The translations under genes were made by a program, and so were the position numbers. This document shows, piece after piece, positions 34,901-42,455 of a stretch of DNA of 64,000 nucleotides; position 1 is the stretch's first letter; each line of letters opens with the position of its first letter. The notes below the pieces were generated by a model. It searched no databases and had not been told where the DNA came from. It worked only from the letters and a program-made list of their open reading frames with translations. This DNA comes from CALSMU01 sp965230225 (GTDB lineage Bacteria > Bacteroidota > Bacteroidia > Flavobacteriales_D > Parvicellaceae). The DNA is taken from NCBI GenBank assembly GCA_965230225.1, contig CBDDKM010000010.1:496001-560000 (forward strand), read 5' to 3'.

Positions 34901-35375
34901 AACTATTACAAGAATCCGATGCTGAGTTAATTATTGATTCAACATAAATATTTTCACTTGTAGAAACAAGATTAGAACCATAAGACAAACAGCATGAAGA
35001 ATAACTAATGGTCCAGGAATCGCAAGGTGGTAATGTAACGATTGCCTCATACTCTACGAGTTCATATCCTGCTCCCAGCCCACCATAACATGAGGTATCC
35101 ATTATTGGGTCACATGTATTATCGTACAAAACAGTTTGATTAATCATTTGAGCTTCCTGAGCAGGGGGATTGGTATAGCCACAATCGTTGTCCAGATGAA
35201 AATAGGCAGTAGTTCCCCATGCCATACCACAACCCTGAATAATTTGTACGGTGATTAAGTATTGGTCATTTCCCAGGCATTGATAATCAATATGAGTACT
35301 AGTTATATGAGTTGCCGAAAGATTAATCGACCTCAATAATAAAAAGAAGGTAAATAGTAGTGTAGTGTATTTCAT
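31935..35375 (-). CDS. Large secreted protein with T9SS type A sorting domain
   Basis: This 1146-residue protein has a signal peptide (about 1-22) and a Cys-rich N-terminal region containing DPDGDSLSYSL, like cadherin/PKD-type modules. Several Ig-like domains follow (DQTICLGDTANLF, NDTAICPGDSANLF), with a middle region of unassigned fold. The C-terminal 70 residues are a type A sorting domain: IIYPNPTNGEITI, LRLFDVSGRLLKR, LAKGTYYLR. Such domains direct T9SS export and are normally cleaved by the PorU sortase, with attachment to A-LPS. No catalytic motif was found, so an adhesin or matrix role is likely. No clear promoter box is visible in the 40-nt gap before it. Confidence 0.9.
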   Translation of the reverse strand: MKYTTLLFTFFLLLRSINLSATHITSTHIDYQCLGNDQYLITVQIIQGCGMAWGTTAYFHLDNDCGYTNPPAQEAQMINQTVLYDNTCDPIMDTSCYGGLGAGYELVEYEAIVTLPPCDSWTISYSSCCLSYGSNLVSTSENIYVESIINSASDSCNSLAQLANYTRPSFCMGTPIEFSFMALDPDGDSLSYSLISAMTSPTSTVQYVGGYSGSVPVIGGTLDSYTGLFTLPNALGVGSYLVAVRIDEFDDGVLVGSQVVQTYFDIMNCGITDEVFPEDLSGMNHVTGGTQTGPYSADIDCGNSSICFEVYYSDTNSLDTFDLQVVGPSLGYITYSVLGGNSDTIQVCLHAPPSYTGLIEFYINASDNICPKNLNSYDHFFINTVATGIAGDDQTICLGDTANLFATDGDTFQWSVLSGTPMNPANFGCDTCAATWALPSDTTIYLVQATGGACGPVNDTMTVNVGTPFSVVMADSILGCDTLYTTPGFTISSPINYFWLYQDSILDADTSLANYLMPQGANWVFIGANYAGCEAMDSVFISNAMFNTQLSASKTILCTPDSITLVAGGVTGNYVNSSQPVMAGIEVASNTGSTWPAPYGNWYKNAKHQLLFTAQELDSLGLQPGVISEIGWEVIQVLGTTVYNDYSIGMKLTTTTNLNNWETGVQNVFTPQVVNITPGVNMHVLDTPFVWDGVSNLVVQICYDNLATAHTNNSVTPYSVESFLASKYYYSDGTLACPYTQSGLSSANRPITYFKNDGSYVDYYGWEVLWDANPPLLNHQQYNQTTYIDNSDWYAVTITDSIAQCDWRDSIYIEYNGGAQLEIVSNDTAICPGDSANLFALIDGVHPGGNSSFTWSSVNTQSVDNDSLSFELVVPEAVVLEMVNDTGCVFVDTIQLDLYQYMPSIWADDTITCAGDSLYIQSSMGASDPGGVSYVWLEDSSSILHYYNSIVHVLVDSTASFTVHMTDTITGCTVLEGIELNVYPEPSWPFIVGNDTINAFTTYNYSLIGGVGLDVTWSVQGGAINSAGNVSASITWGAVGQGQVQAVVTDTTGCHPDSVYVLPIVIGDVGIEEYANEFIIYPNPTNGEITIVTHKVGEELRLFDVSGRLLKRIVLSDLQNQLNLSYLAKGTYYLRSRTKTIKLLLN

Positions 35376-35415
35376 GATTTCTTAGGTAGTTCCTTAAAGT
35401 TACACAAAAACCAGA

Positions 35416-35443
35416 TTGGTGGAACAATTAATTGGTACTTTCG
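35416..35443 (+). promoter_or_regulatory. Promoter of the ribD operon, leaderless arrangement
   Basis: TTG at 35416-35418 and TACTTTCG at 35436-35443 (one mismatch to TAnnTTTG) are 17 nt apart. The box ends 5 nt before the GTG at 35449, so the transcript probably begins at the start codon. The TTG of the -33 element is also the first codon of the longest reading frame, which argues against using that codon as the start. Confidence 0.5.
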
Positions 35444-35448
35444 CAACA

Positions 35449-36483
35449 GTGAATCACGAACACTACATACAAAGGTGTATTGAACTTGCTGAAAATGGAA
35501 TTGGCAAGGTATCTCCTAACCCTATGGTAGGCAGTGTAATTGTGCACAACAACAATATTATTGGCGAAGGATACCATCAGGAATACGGTAAAGCGCATGC
35601 TGAAGTAAATGCCATTAACTCGGTAAAGGACTCTTCCATTCTTAAAGAATCTACTATTTATGTTTCTTTAGAACCCTGTGCACATTTTGGGAAAACACCT
35701 CCTTGCAGCGATTTAATTATCGAAAAAGGAATTCCACATGTGGTTATTGGTTGCACAGACCCATTTGCCGAAGTAGCGGGAAAAGGCATCGAAAAATTGA
35801 AAGCAGCTGGTGTTCAGGTAGAACTAAATATTCTCCAAAAGGAATGCGAAGAATTAAACAGACGTTTTTTTACATATCACAATCAAAAGCGACCATACAT
35901 TATTCTTAAGTGGGCGCAAACACAGGATGGTTTTATTGACAAGAAAAGAGACGGTATTTCATCAGGAATAAACTGGATTACTCACCCACATACCCAACAA
36001 CTAACTCACTTATGGAGATCGGAAGAAGATGCCATTTTGGCGGGAAAAAATACAGTCATCAACGATAATCCATCGTTAACCACAAGAGCTATAACTGGAA
36101 AAAATCCAATTCGAGTTGTTATAGACAGAAAGCTTGAAATCTCTACTGAATATAAAGTCTATGACGGAACTTCAAAAACAATTGTTTTTAATGAAGTTAA
36201 GCAAGAAGAATCGGAGTTTCTAACCTACCGCAAGGTTGATTTTAACGATCTGTTACCACAGCTCCTTGATGTACTCTACCAACAGGAAATTCAATCGTTA
36301 ATCGTTGAAGGTGGTGCACATACCATCAATCAATTTATTAATAGTGGCTTATGGGATGAAGCGAGAGTATTAACTGGAGAAAGTTCATTTGAAAGTGGCC
36401 TAAGAGCCCCAGAGATAAATCAGCCCCCAGTAAAAAGCTTCAATTACAAGAGAGACCTAATAAAGCTGTACCGCAATGCTTAA
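35449..36483 (+). CDS. ribD: Bifunctional riboflavin biosynthesis deaminase/reductase
   Basis: This 344-residue enzyme catalyses the deamination and reduction steps after GTP cyclohydrolase II in riboflavin synthesis. The N-terminal deaminase has the zinc motif GKAHAEVNAI and PCAHFGKTPPC. The C-terminal reductase starts near RPYIILKWAQTQDGFID and contains VEGGAHTINQFI. GTG at 35449 gives VNHEHYIQRCIELAENG, the usual RibD start; a TTG at 35416 would add 11 unconserved residues. It overlaps the EamA gene by 8 nt and forms a three-gene operon ending with yigZ. Confidence 0.95.
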   Translation: MNHEHYIQRCIELAENGIGKVSPNPMVGSVIVHNNNIIGEGYHQEYGKAHAEVNAINSVKDSSILKESTIYVSLEPCAHFGKTPPCSDLIIEKGIPHVVIGCTDPFAEVAGKGIEKLKAAGVQVELNILQKECEELNRRFFTYHNQKRPYIILKWAQTQDGFIDKKRDGISSGINWITHPHTQQLTHLWRSEEDAILAGKNTVINDNPSLTTRAITGKNPIRVVIDRKLEISTEYKVYDGTSKTIVFNEVKQEESEFLTYRKVDFNDLLPQLLDVLYQQEIQSLIVEGGAHTINQFINSGLWDEARVLTGESSFESGLRAPEINQPPVKSFNYKRDLIKLYRNA

Positions 36484-37351
36484 TGTGCTATACACCATAT
36501 TGGTCTTTAACCTACTGATCATCATCTTTAAGTTGTTTGCCAGGTATAAGGTGGATAACCTACAGGCTTTGATTGTAAATTATTTTACAGCTGCAGTAAT
36601 GGGGATTCTATTTTCGGAATCTTCTATCTCAATAGAAGGGATCCTTAAGGCTCCATGGCTGTATCACGGCATCGCCATTGGTGCTTTGTTTATTGTGGTA
36701 TTTAACTTTTATGCTTTTGGAACCCAAAAAGTGGGTATTTCCGTTACCACTGTTGCCAATAAAATGTCCTTAATAATACCTGTAGGAGCTGCTTTAGTAC
36801 TCTACCCCGACGATAAGATTACCATTAGCAAAATAATTGGATTCATTTTAGCCATAATAGGTATTTATCTCTCCTCCACTAAAAAAGGAAAGCTCAACTT
36901 TAATAAGAAGTACCTTTGGTTAATCCTGGCTGTGTTTATTGGGCAGGGTATTGCGGATGCCATATTTAACGACGCCTCTCAATTGGTAAGAGGAGATAGC
37001 ATGCCTTTTTTTATTGCTCTCTTTGTTATTGCGGGAATCAGCGGGATATTAATACTTACAGGAAAATCACTGGCCTCTGCACCAAAATTGGAATTTAAAA
37101 ACATCATTTGGGGAATAGCTCTGGGAATTCCCAACTTCTTCTCCCTTTGGTTTATGCTGAAAGCTTTAAGCAGTCCTGACTTAAATGGTTCAGAAGTGTT
37201 TCCTTTAGTAAGCATGGGAGTAGTTGTTCTTTCTTCAGTTATTGGACTGGTATTGTACAAGGAAAAACTGGAAAAAAGTAATTGGCTAGGTGTATTACTA
37301 GCTGTTGGTTCTATTGCATCGTTTACCTTTGGACCCTATATTTTTAAATGA
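36476..37351 (+). CDS. EamA/DMT-family transporter
   Basis: This 291-residue inner membrane protein has about ten hydrophobic helices arranged as two EamA repeats. The first starts NVLYTILVFNLLIIIFKLFA and includes IIGFILAIIGIYLSST; the second has YLWLILAVFIGQGIADAIF and ends NWLGVLLAVGSIASFTFGP. DMT transporters export or import metabolites; the substrate cannot be predicted. It overlaps ribD by 8 nt and yigZ by 4 nt, so all three are translationally coupled. The link with riboflavin synthesis may be coincidental. Confidence 0.9.
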   Translation: MLNVLYTILVFNLLIIIFKLFARYKVDNLQALIVNYFTAAVMGILFSESSISIEGILKAPWLYHGIAIGALFIVVFNFYAFGTQKVGISVTTVANKMSLIIPVGAALVLYPDDKITISKIIGFILAIIGIYLSSTKKGKLNFNKKYLWLILAVFIGQGIADAIFNDASQLVRGDSMPFFIALFVIAGISGILILTGKSLASAPKLEFKNIIWGIALGIPNFFSLWFMLKALSSPDLNGSEVFPLVSMGVVVLSSVIGLVLYKEKLEKSNWLGVLLAVGSIASFTFGPYIFK

Positions 37352-37944
37352 ATTCTTTTAGAACCATAGCTAAACCTTCGGAAGGTCTGTATAAAGAAAA
37401 AGGAAGTAAGTTTTTTGGCTTTGCTTTCCCTATACGTTCAGAAGAAGATTTTAAGAATAGAATGTCCGAATTAAAAAAGGAATTCCACGATGCCAGACAT
37501 CATTGCTATGCGTTTCGATTAGGGGCCGATATGAAAACCTATCGATTTAGTGATGATGGGGAACCAAGCAGTACTGCGGGGAAACCAATATTTGGTCAAA
37601 TTCAATCCTTCGAACTTACCAACGTAGGTATTATCGTTATTCGCTATTTCGGAGGTACAAAGCTTGGAGTTGGAGGATTAATCCATGCCTATCGTGAGGC
37701 GGCGGCCGAAGCTATAAACAATGCTAAAATTGTTGTAGAAGAAGTTACACAATCAATCACCATCCAATTTGGATATGACCACATGAGCTGGGTAATGAAC
37801 CTGATCAAGTCCAACGACCTAAACGTTCTTCATCAGCAATTTGAAATTAGCTGTGAGATTTCCATTTCCTGCCCCCTTAAAGTACTTGAACAAGTAGTTC
37901 AAAAGCTGGAGCAAAACCACGAAGTTGAATTCAAAATGGGTTAA
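37348..37944 (+). CDS. yigZ: YigZ/IMPACT family protein
   Basis: This 198-residue cytosolic protein matches UPF0029 (IMPACT N-terminal-like) with DARHHCYAFRLG, SDDGEPSSTAGKPI and VIRYFGGTKLGVGGLIHAYREA. The C-terminal domain (about 135-198) is the DUF1949 ferredoxin-like part. Its molecular function in bacteria is unclear; it may bind nucleic acid or ribosomes. It ends the ribD operon, and its stop lies 2 nt from the stop of convergent dapA, with no hairpin between. Confidence 0.93.
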   Translation: MNSFRTIAKPSEGLYKEKGSKFFGFAFPIRSEEDFKNRMSELKKEFHDARHHCYAFRLGADMKTYRFSDDGEPSSTAGKPIFGQIQSFELTNVGIIVIRYFGGTKLGVGGLIHAYREAAAEAINNAKIVVEEVTQSITIQFGYDHMSWVMNLIKSNDLNVLHQQFEISCEISISCPLKVLEQVVQKLEQNHEVEFKMG

Positions 37945-37946
37945 GG

Positions 37947-38837
37947 TTATACCACTTGTTCTCCCAATTTAGCAGTAAGTCGATATAACTCGCTAGCTAC
38001 CTTTTCATTTACTGGAACCAACGGCAATCTAAGATGATCTTCGCAAATGTTTAACAACTTCAATACATGCTTTACTCCTCCTGGATTACCATCTGCAAAC
38101 ATTTGCTGAATTACTTGTATTAAATCATAATGATTCTTTCTGGCAACGTCCATGTTGTTTTCTAAAGCTGCATGTACCATAGTAGAGAATCGATTAGGAA
38201 AAGCATTCGCCACAACAGAAATAACCCCATCTCCACCAATAGCAATGTGAGGTAGTGTTAAAGCATCATCACCGGAAAGTACAATGAACCCTTCTGGCTT
38301 GTTATTGATAATTTCCATGATCTGCTCCAGATTTCCTGAAGCTTCTTTTACTGCAACGATATTACTTACCTCTCTAGCAAGTCTTAAAGTTGTTTGTGGA
38401 AGAACATTACTCATGGTTCTACCGGGAACATTGTATAGAATAATTGGCTTGTCTGTACAAGCCGCAATCGTTTTATAGTGTTGGTATATCCCTTCTTGCG
38501 AAGGTTTGTTATAATATGGACTTACAGAAAGGATTCCGTCTACTCCGGTAAGGTCTGTACTTTCCAAAGTGGTACATACCTCAGCAGTATTATTTCCACC
38601 AATACCTAATACAACTGGCAATCGTCCTGCATTAATCTCTATAACAAAATCTAAAACTGCCTTCTTCTCCTCCTTATTCAACGTTGCAGACTCTCCGGTT
38701 GTACCTTGTACCACAAGGTAATCCGTACCGTTATTAATCTGGTGTTCAACTAATCTTTGCAGACCAGCCATATCCACCGTTCCGTCTTGTTGAAATGGCG
38801 TTACCAACGCTACTCCTACACCTCTAAATTTTTCCAT
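37947..38837 (-). CDS. dapA: 4-hydroxy-tetrahydrodipicolinate synthase
   Basis: This 296-residue aldolase condenses pyruvate with aspartate semialdehyde in lysine and diaminopimelate synthesis. Visible marks are GVGVALVTPF at the start, GTTGESATL (substrate loop), YNVPGRT (catalytic Tyr) and VAVKEASGN, with the Schiff-base Lys. Length and order are standard. A TACCTTTG box (38871-38864 on the minus strand) gives it its own promoter, and 87 nt separate it from the DUF4835 gene, so it is a separate unit from bamD-coaBC. Confidence 0.96.
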   Translation of the reverse strand: MEKFRGVGVALVTPFQQDGTVDMAGLQRLVEHQINNGTDYLVVQGTTGESATLNKEEKKAVLDFVIEINAGRLPVVLGIGGNNTAEVCTTLESTDLTGVDGILSVSPYYNKPSQEGIYQHYKTIAACTDKPIILYNVPGRTMSNVLPQTTLRLAREVSNIVAVKEASGNLEQIMEIINNKPEGFIVLSGDDALTLPHIAIGGDGVISVVANAFPNRFSTMVHAALENNMDVARKNHYDLIQVIQQMFADGNPGGVKHVLKLLNICEDHLRLPLVPVNEKVASELYRLTAKLGEQVV

Positions 38838-38863
38838 TACAGTTCAAGTGTTTAATTGCTCTG

Positions 38864-38871
38864 CAAAGGTA
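38864..38871 (-). promoter_or_regulatory. -7 promoter box of dapA
   Basis: Minus-strand TACCTTTG matches TAnnTTTG exactly and lies 27 nt upstream of the start codon. The -33 element is weak. Confidence 0.5.
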
Positions 38872-38924
38872 TGAAATGTGAATGTGAAAATTTCGGAAAA
38901 TAATGTTAATATCTTAACAAAAGT

Positions 38925-39836
38925 TTATTTTCCTTGCTTCATCTTGTTATATTTTGAATTGTTCCCCGGATCCACCATAACCAATGTAGTGTAAATTCTA
39001 GAGCGAACATCCTGTGGAGCTCCTTTGAACAAGCCTGTTATCTCCTCCACCTTAGCTGCAAAAAACAACTGTAGGTTAAAGGAATTGGGTTGGGCGTTAT
39101 GTACTAATTTAAGCGACTCTATAGCAGACATAATATTGTTTAGTGCCTCATCTCTTTTACTATACAATAGGTCAAACCCGTTGATGTGATAATTGTAAAA
39201 ACATTTTCTAAGTGGCTTGAATTGGCTTTGCAAATGATTAGCCACCAATGAAAATCTATTCTTAGGTCCTTCGGATGGTTTCCAACCCGGCTCAGGAGCA
39301 TTTTGACAATTGGTTACAATTTGCTGCGCCTTATTAAAATATGGTGTTCCCCCTTCTAACGAAAAAGTATCATAATCATAACCAATAACCATGTAGCAAT
39401 AAAAAGCCAATACATCTGCCAGGTTACTTTGGTGACGATCTGGAGTAAAAACTACTGCTGTGTTTCTCAAATACTCAAACTGAAAACTTGCATCCTTGTA
39501 ATTAAACAGTCTGGTTTTAAAGTTTGAATTGTAAACCGGTCTTGAAGACGACACCTGAATAGAAGCTGTAAACGTGTTATTGTTTCTGGCACTAATATTA
39601 ATCAATATGCTACATTCGATTCGTTCTTCATCCTTAAAAATATCATTGGTCCATTTGGTATTGTTCACAAAATCGTGAACTGATTGCTGTAAGGACTCAA
39701 TAATTTCCTGATTAGCAGGAGAACTTTGTAATGTAGGTGCAATTACCTGCACCATACAGTTAAGCTCTTGCGCCCTCCCCATTAGGGTTGCACAAAAAAT
39801 CAGGCAAAGGGTTATTCCCGTTTTAATGAAATTCAT
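38925..39836 (-). CDS. DUF4835 family secreted protein (PorD-like)
   Basis: This 303-residue protein has a signal peptide (about 1-22, ending GRAQ) and matches DUF4835, a Bacteroidota-only family. Family marks are ELNCMVQVIAPTLQSS near the start, RPVYNSNF, and FYCYMVIGYDYDTFS in the middle. Some annotations link the family to T9SS function as PorD; this is not certain here. It overlaps coaBC by 4 nt, and the gene order bamD, rpoZ, coaBC, DUF4835 is conserved in the phylum. It is probably periplasmic. Confidence 0.88.
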   Translation of the reverse strand: MNFIKTGITLCLIFCATLMGRAQELNCMVQVIAPTLQSSPANQEIIESLQQSVHDFVNNTKWTNDIFKDEERIECSILINISARNNNTFTASIQVSSSRPVYNSNFKTRLFNYKDASFQFEYLRNTAVVFTPDRHQSNLADVLAFYCYMVIGYDYDTFSLEGGTPYFNKAQQIVTNCQNAPEPGWKPSEGPKNRFSLVANHLQSQFKPLRKCFYNYHINGFDLLYSKRDEALNNIMSAIESLKLVHNAQPNSFNLQLFFAAKVEEITGLFKGAPQDVRSRIYTTLVMVDPGNNSKYNKMKQGK

Positions 39837-41038
39837 ACTTGTTCCGAATAACTTTCAATGTAGTTCAAAATATCAACTGCAACTTCTTGCTTTGTCTTTA
39901 ACTCAAAACTACTCATTTTATTATTTCGATCAATAATAGTTATTTTATTTGTGTTGCCACCAAAACCTGCTCCGGCATCTCTTAAAGAATTAAGAACAAT
40001 TAAATCCAGATTCTTTTTTTCCAACTTCTCTTTGGCATTCACTTCCTCATTATTGGTCTCTAAAGCAAACCCTACAAGAACCTGACCATCGCCTTTATTC
40101 TCCCCCATCCACTTCAGAACATCCTGAGTCTTTTTAAGTGAGACACTCCAATTATCGGTTTTCTTTTTAACCTTTTCATCTGCTACAATCTCGGGAGTAT
40201 AATCAGCAACGGCAGCAGCCATTATAACGATATCACTCTCCACCGACTTACTCTTGCATTGTTCAAACATATCTTCGGCAGAAACTACATCTACTCTATT
40301 TACTCCTGCCGGAGTAGATAAATGAACAGGTCCGGAAACTAACGTAACCTCAGCTCCTCTTTTCTTAGCTTCTTCTGCAAGCGCATACCCCATTTTACCC
40401 GAGGAATGATTCCCTATAAATCTTACAGGATCTAAGGATTCATAAGTTGGCCCGGCAGAAATCAACACCTTTTTCCCCACGAGGGAAGATTCTACTTTAA
40501 AATAGTCTTCAAGGTATGCAACAATATTTTCAGGTTCTGCTAGCCTTCCTTCTCCCACTAATCCACTGGCCAGTTCGCCATCTTCCGGATTAATGATATA
40601 AGTACCTCTTTGTTTTAAAGTATTTAAATTCTCTTTAGTGGAAGGGTGTTGGTACATGTCCAAGTCCATTGCCGGAGCTACAAATATCGGGCATCTGGCA
40701 GAGAGGTAAGTTGCTAATAAAAAGCTATCAGCATGACCTGTTACCATTTTCGAAATAGTATTGGCAGTGGCTGGTGCTATTAAAAAGGCATCTGCCCATA
40801 GTCCCAAATCCACATGGCTATTCCATTCACCAGTTTTAGCATCGTGCGTAAAAGACGAAGCTACTGGTCTTTGAGAAAGTGTAGATAATGTAAGGGGAGT
40901 GATAAACTCCTCAGAGGCCTCAGTCATAATTACCTGAACCGAGGCACCTGCTTTTACTAATAAACGTACAATTAATGCTGATTTATACGCGGCAATACTT
41001 CCGGTTACAGCCAGAACTATATTCTTGCCGTTAAGCAT
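39833..41038 (-). CDS. coaBC: Bifunctional phosphopantothenoylcysteine decarboxylase/synthetase
   Basis: This 401-residue flavoprotein carries out two steps of coenzyme A synthesis. The N-terminal CoaC decarboxylase begins NIVLAVTGSIAAYKS and has APAMDLDMY, which holds the PAMN-like motif (here PAMD). The C-terminal CoaB synthetase starts GKKVLISAGPTYESLDPVR and contains NHSSGKMGYALAEEA and AAVADYTP. The PAMN asparagine replaced by Asp is a small point worth noting. It sits between rpoZ and DUF4835, coupled by short gaps. Confidence 0.95.
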   Translation of the reverse strand: MLNGKNIVLAVTGSIAAYKSALIVRLLVKAGASVQVIMTEASEEFITPLTLSTLSQRPVASSFTHDAKTGEWNSHVDLGLWADAFLIAPATANTISKMVTGHADSFLLATYLSARCPIFVAPAMDLDMYQHPSTKENLNTLKQRGTYIINPEDGELASGLVGEGRLAEPENIVAYLEDYFKVESSLVGKKVLISAGPTYESLDPVRFIGNHSSGKMGYALAEEAKKRGAEVTLVSGPVHLSTPAGVNRVDVVSAEDMFEQCKSKSVESDIVIMAAAVADYTPEIVADEKVKKKTDNWSVSLKKTQDVLKWMGENKGDGQVLVGFALETNNEEVNAKEKLEKKNLDLIVLNSLRDAGAGFGGNTNKITIIDRNNKMSSFELKTKQEVAVDILNYIESYSEQV

Positions 41039-41046
41039 TTTAAGAT

Positions 41047-41370
41047 TTATTGTTTGTTTTCAGGAGCTCTCCAGAATACTTTTCCTTCTTCGAACTCTTG
41101 CATTGCAATAGCTCCTGGTTTAGGTAATCTTTCGTAAAAACGAGATACTTCGATTTGCTCTCTGTTTTCGAAGATTTCTTCCAGGTTATCAGTAGATGAA
41201 GCAAACTCTTCTAATTTAGAAGTTAGCTCATCTTTCATTTCAGAATTGATTTGATTAGCTCTTTTGGACAGGATAACAATACTTTCATAGATGTTACCGG
41301 TTGGTTTTTCCAATTCACTAAGGTTTCTTGTAATAGTAGTTCTTTCTGCAGTACTATCTCTATAAGCCAT
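41047..41370 (-). CDS. rpoZ: RNA polymerase omega subunit, Bacteroidota type
   Basis: This 107-residue protein matches the Bacteroidota omega-like family, recognised by NIYESIVILSKRANQINSEM (about 26-45) and EFEEGKVFWRAPE-type ending. Omega assists assembly of the polymerase beta-prime subunit. It is divergent from proteobacterial omega, so the call rests on family pattern and on the conserved place between bamD and coaBC. Confidence 0.85.
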   Translation of the reverse strand: MAYRDSTAERTTITRNLSELEKPTGNIYESIVILSKRANQINSEMKDELTSKLEEFASSTDNLEEIFENREQIEVSRFYERLPKPGAIAMQEFEEGKVFWRAPENKQ

Positions 41371-41381
41371 ATCTAATAATT

Positions 41382-42185
41382 CTAATTATTCAGTTTTTCC
41401 AGTTCCTTTTTACTCGATAAATAGTAGTTTTCAGCTGATTTCAGCTTACTACTGGAGCCAAAAAGGTCCACAAAGGTATGATAAGATTTGATAGTAGCGG
41501 TATATCTTTCCGCTTTTTTTGATTCTATGCTGTTTTCAGCAAATAGATAATTCGACTTGATTATCAGGAATAAGATCTCTTCTTTGTAGTCTGTATCGGG
41601 GAATTGTTCAAGTGTAGAATTGAATGCAATTACAGCTGATCTATACTTTTCCATTCTATAGTACAACTTTGCATTTTCAAAGCTTTTCATTTCCAACTTA
41701 TCTCTTAAATCTCCAATCAATACATTACAAGAGTCTACCAAATTGCTCTCCGGATACCTGGTCATAAACAACTGAAACTCGTCAATTGCTTTATAAGTTT
41801 CGCTTTGATCGAGGTTATATTCCGGCGAATTCATCATGTTACACATGGCCGCATTGAAAGAACACTCTTCCGCTCTAGGACTATTAGGATAGTTTTTAGC
41901 AAATCGTTTGAAATAATAACCAGCCAGATAATACTCCTTTAGGCAATACTGGGTATTAGCATAGTAGTAATACACATCCTCCCCCTTATTGGTCATTCTG
42001 AAATAGGTCATCAACTCTTCAAACAGAGGCAACGCTTTGTAGCAATCTCCATTTTCATAATACTCAACTGCTTTACGATACTTCAAATCGTAATCAGTAC
42101 TCTTTAAAATCTGATTGTATTCCGAACACCCTGTAAAGGTGATAATGGCGGATATTGCTATGATTAGTAAACCAGGTATTCTCAT
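41382..42185 (-). CDS. bamD: Outer membrane protein assembly lipoprotein BamD
   Basis: This 267-residue lipoprotein of the BAM complex starts at MRIPGLLIIAISAIITFTGC, with the lipobox ending at Cys20. TPR-type repeats follow: YRKAVEYYENGDCYKALPLF, YYLAGYYFKRFAKNYPNSPR and SAVIAFNSTLEQFPDTDYKE. The ATG at 42185 is chosen over a codon at 42224 because the earlier start adds 13 residues before the signal and would lie upstream of the TAACTTTG promoter box. It heads the operon bamD, rpoZ, coaBC, DUF4835. Confidence 0.92.
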   Translation of the reverse strand: MRIPGLLIIAISAIITFTGCSEYNQILKSTDYDLKYRKAVEYYENGDCYKALPLFEELMTYFRMTNKGEDVYYYYANTQYCLKEYYLAGYYFKRFAKNYPNSPRAEECSFNAAMCNMMNSPEYNLDQSETYKAIDEFQLFMTRYPESNLVDSCNVLIGDLRDKLEMKSFENAKLYYRMEKYRSAVIAFNSTLEQFPDTDYKEEILFLIIKSNYLFAENSIESKKAERYTATIKSYHTFVDLFGSSSKLKSAENYYLSSKKELEKLNN

Positions 42186-42193
42186 TCCGGCGA

Positions 42194-42201
42194 CAAAGTT
42201 A
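42194..42201 (-). promoter_or_regulatory. -7 promoter box of the bamD operon, leaderless arrangement
   Basis: Minus-strand TAACTTTG matches TAnnTTTG and ends 8 nt before the bamD ATG at 42185. This decides the bamD start and implies a leader of only a few bases. TTG lies 17 nt upstream of the box. Confidence 0.5.
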
Positions 42202-42379
42202 ATGAATTCAATTGACCTCAACACATGTTAAATCTATGAATCCCTGTAAAAAGTTCCAGAACGCAAAGAAGCTAATTAAATTTCATACGATGCTGTTAAT
42301 TTTTCAAAAAATCCACTTTTTGCAGTTAACCTAATATGAACAATCCAATTAAATATGTGGATATTTTTAACTTGGAGTA

Positions 42380-42410
42380 TTTGACTTCTAGCTTTAATAG
42401 TCTACATTTG
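42380..42410 (+). promoter_or_regulatory. Near-perfect Bacteroidota promoter of the alpha-oxoamine synthase gene
   Basis: TTTG (42380-42383), 19 nt, TACATTTG (42403-42410) is an exact fit to TTTG-N19-TAnnTTTG. Start of transcription is expected near 42417, about 40 nt before the ATG. Confidence 0.8.
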
Positions 42411-42455
42411 CGGCTTAAATTTCGATAATTGTAAGGTCGATTAGAACTATTTTAT

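Noticed and set aside
35401..35448. FMN riboswitch before ribD
   Set aside because: Only about 70 nt separate ribD from the divergent gene and a promoter box sits immediately before the start codon, leaving no room for the aptamer.
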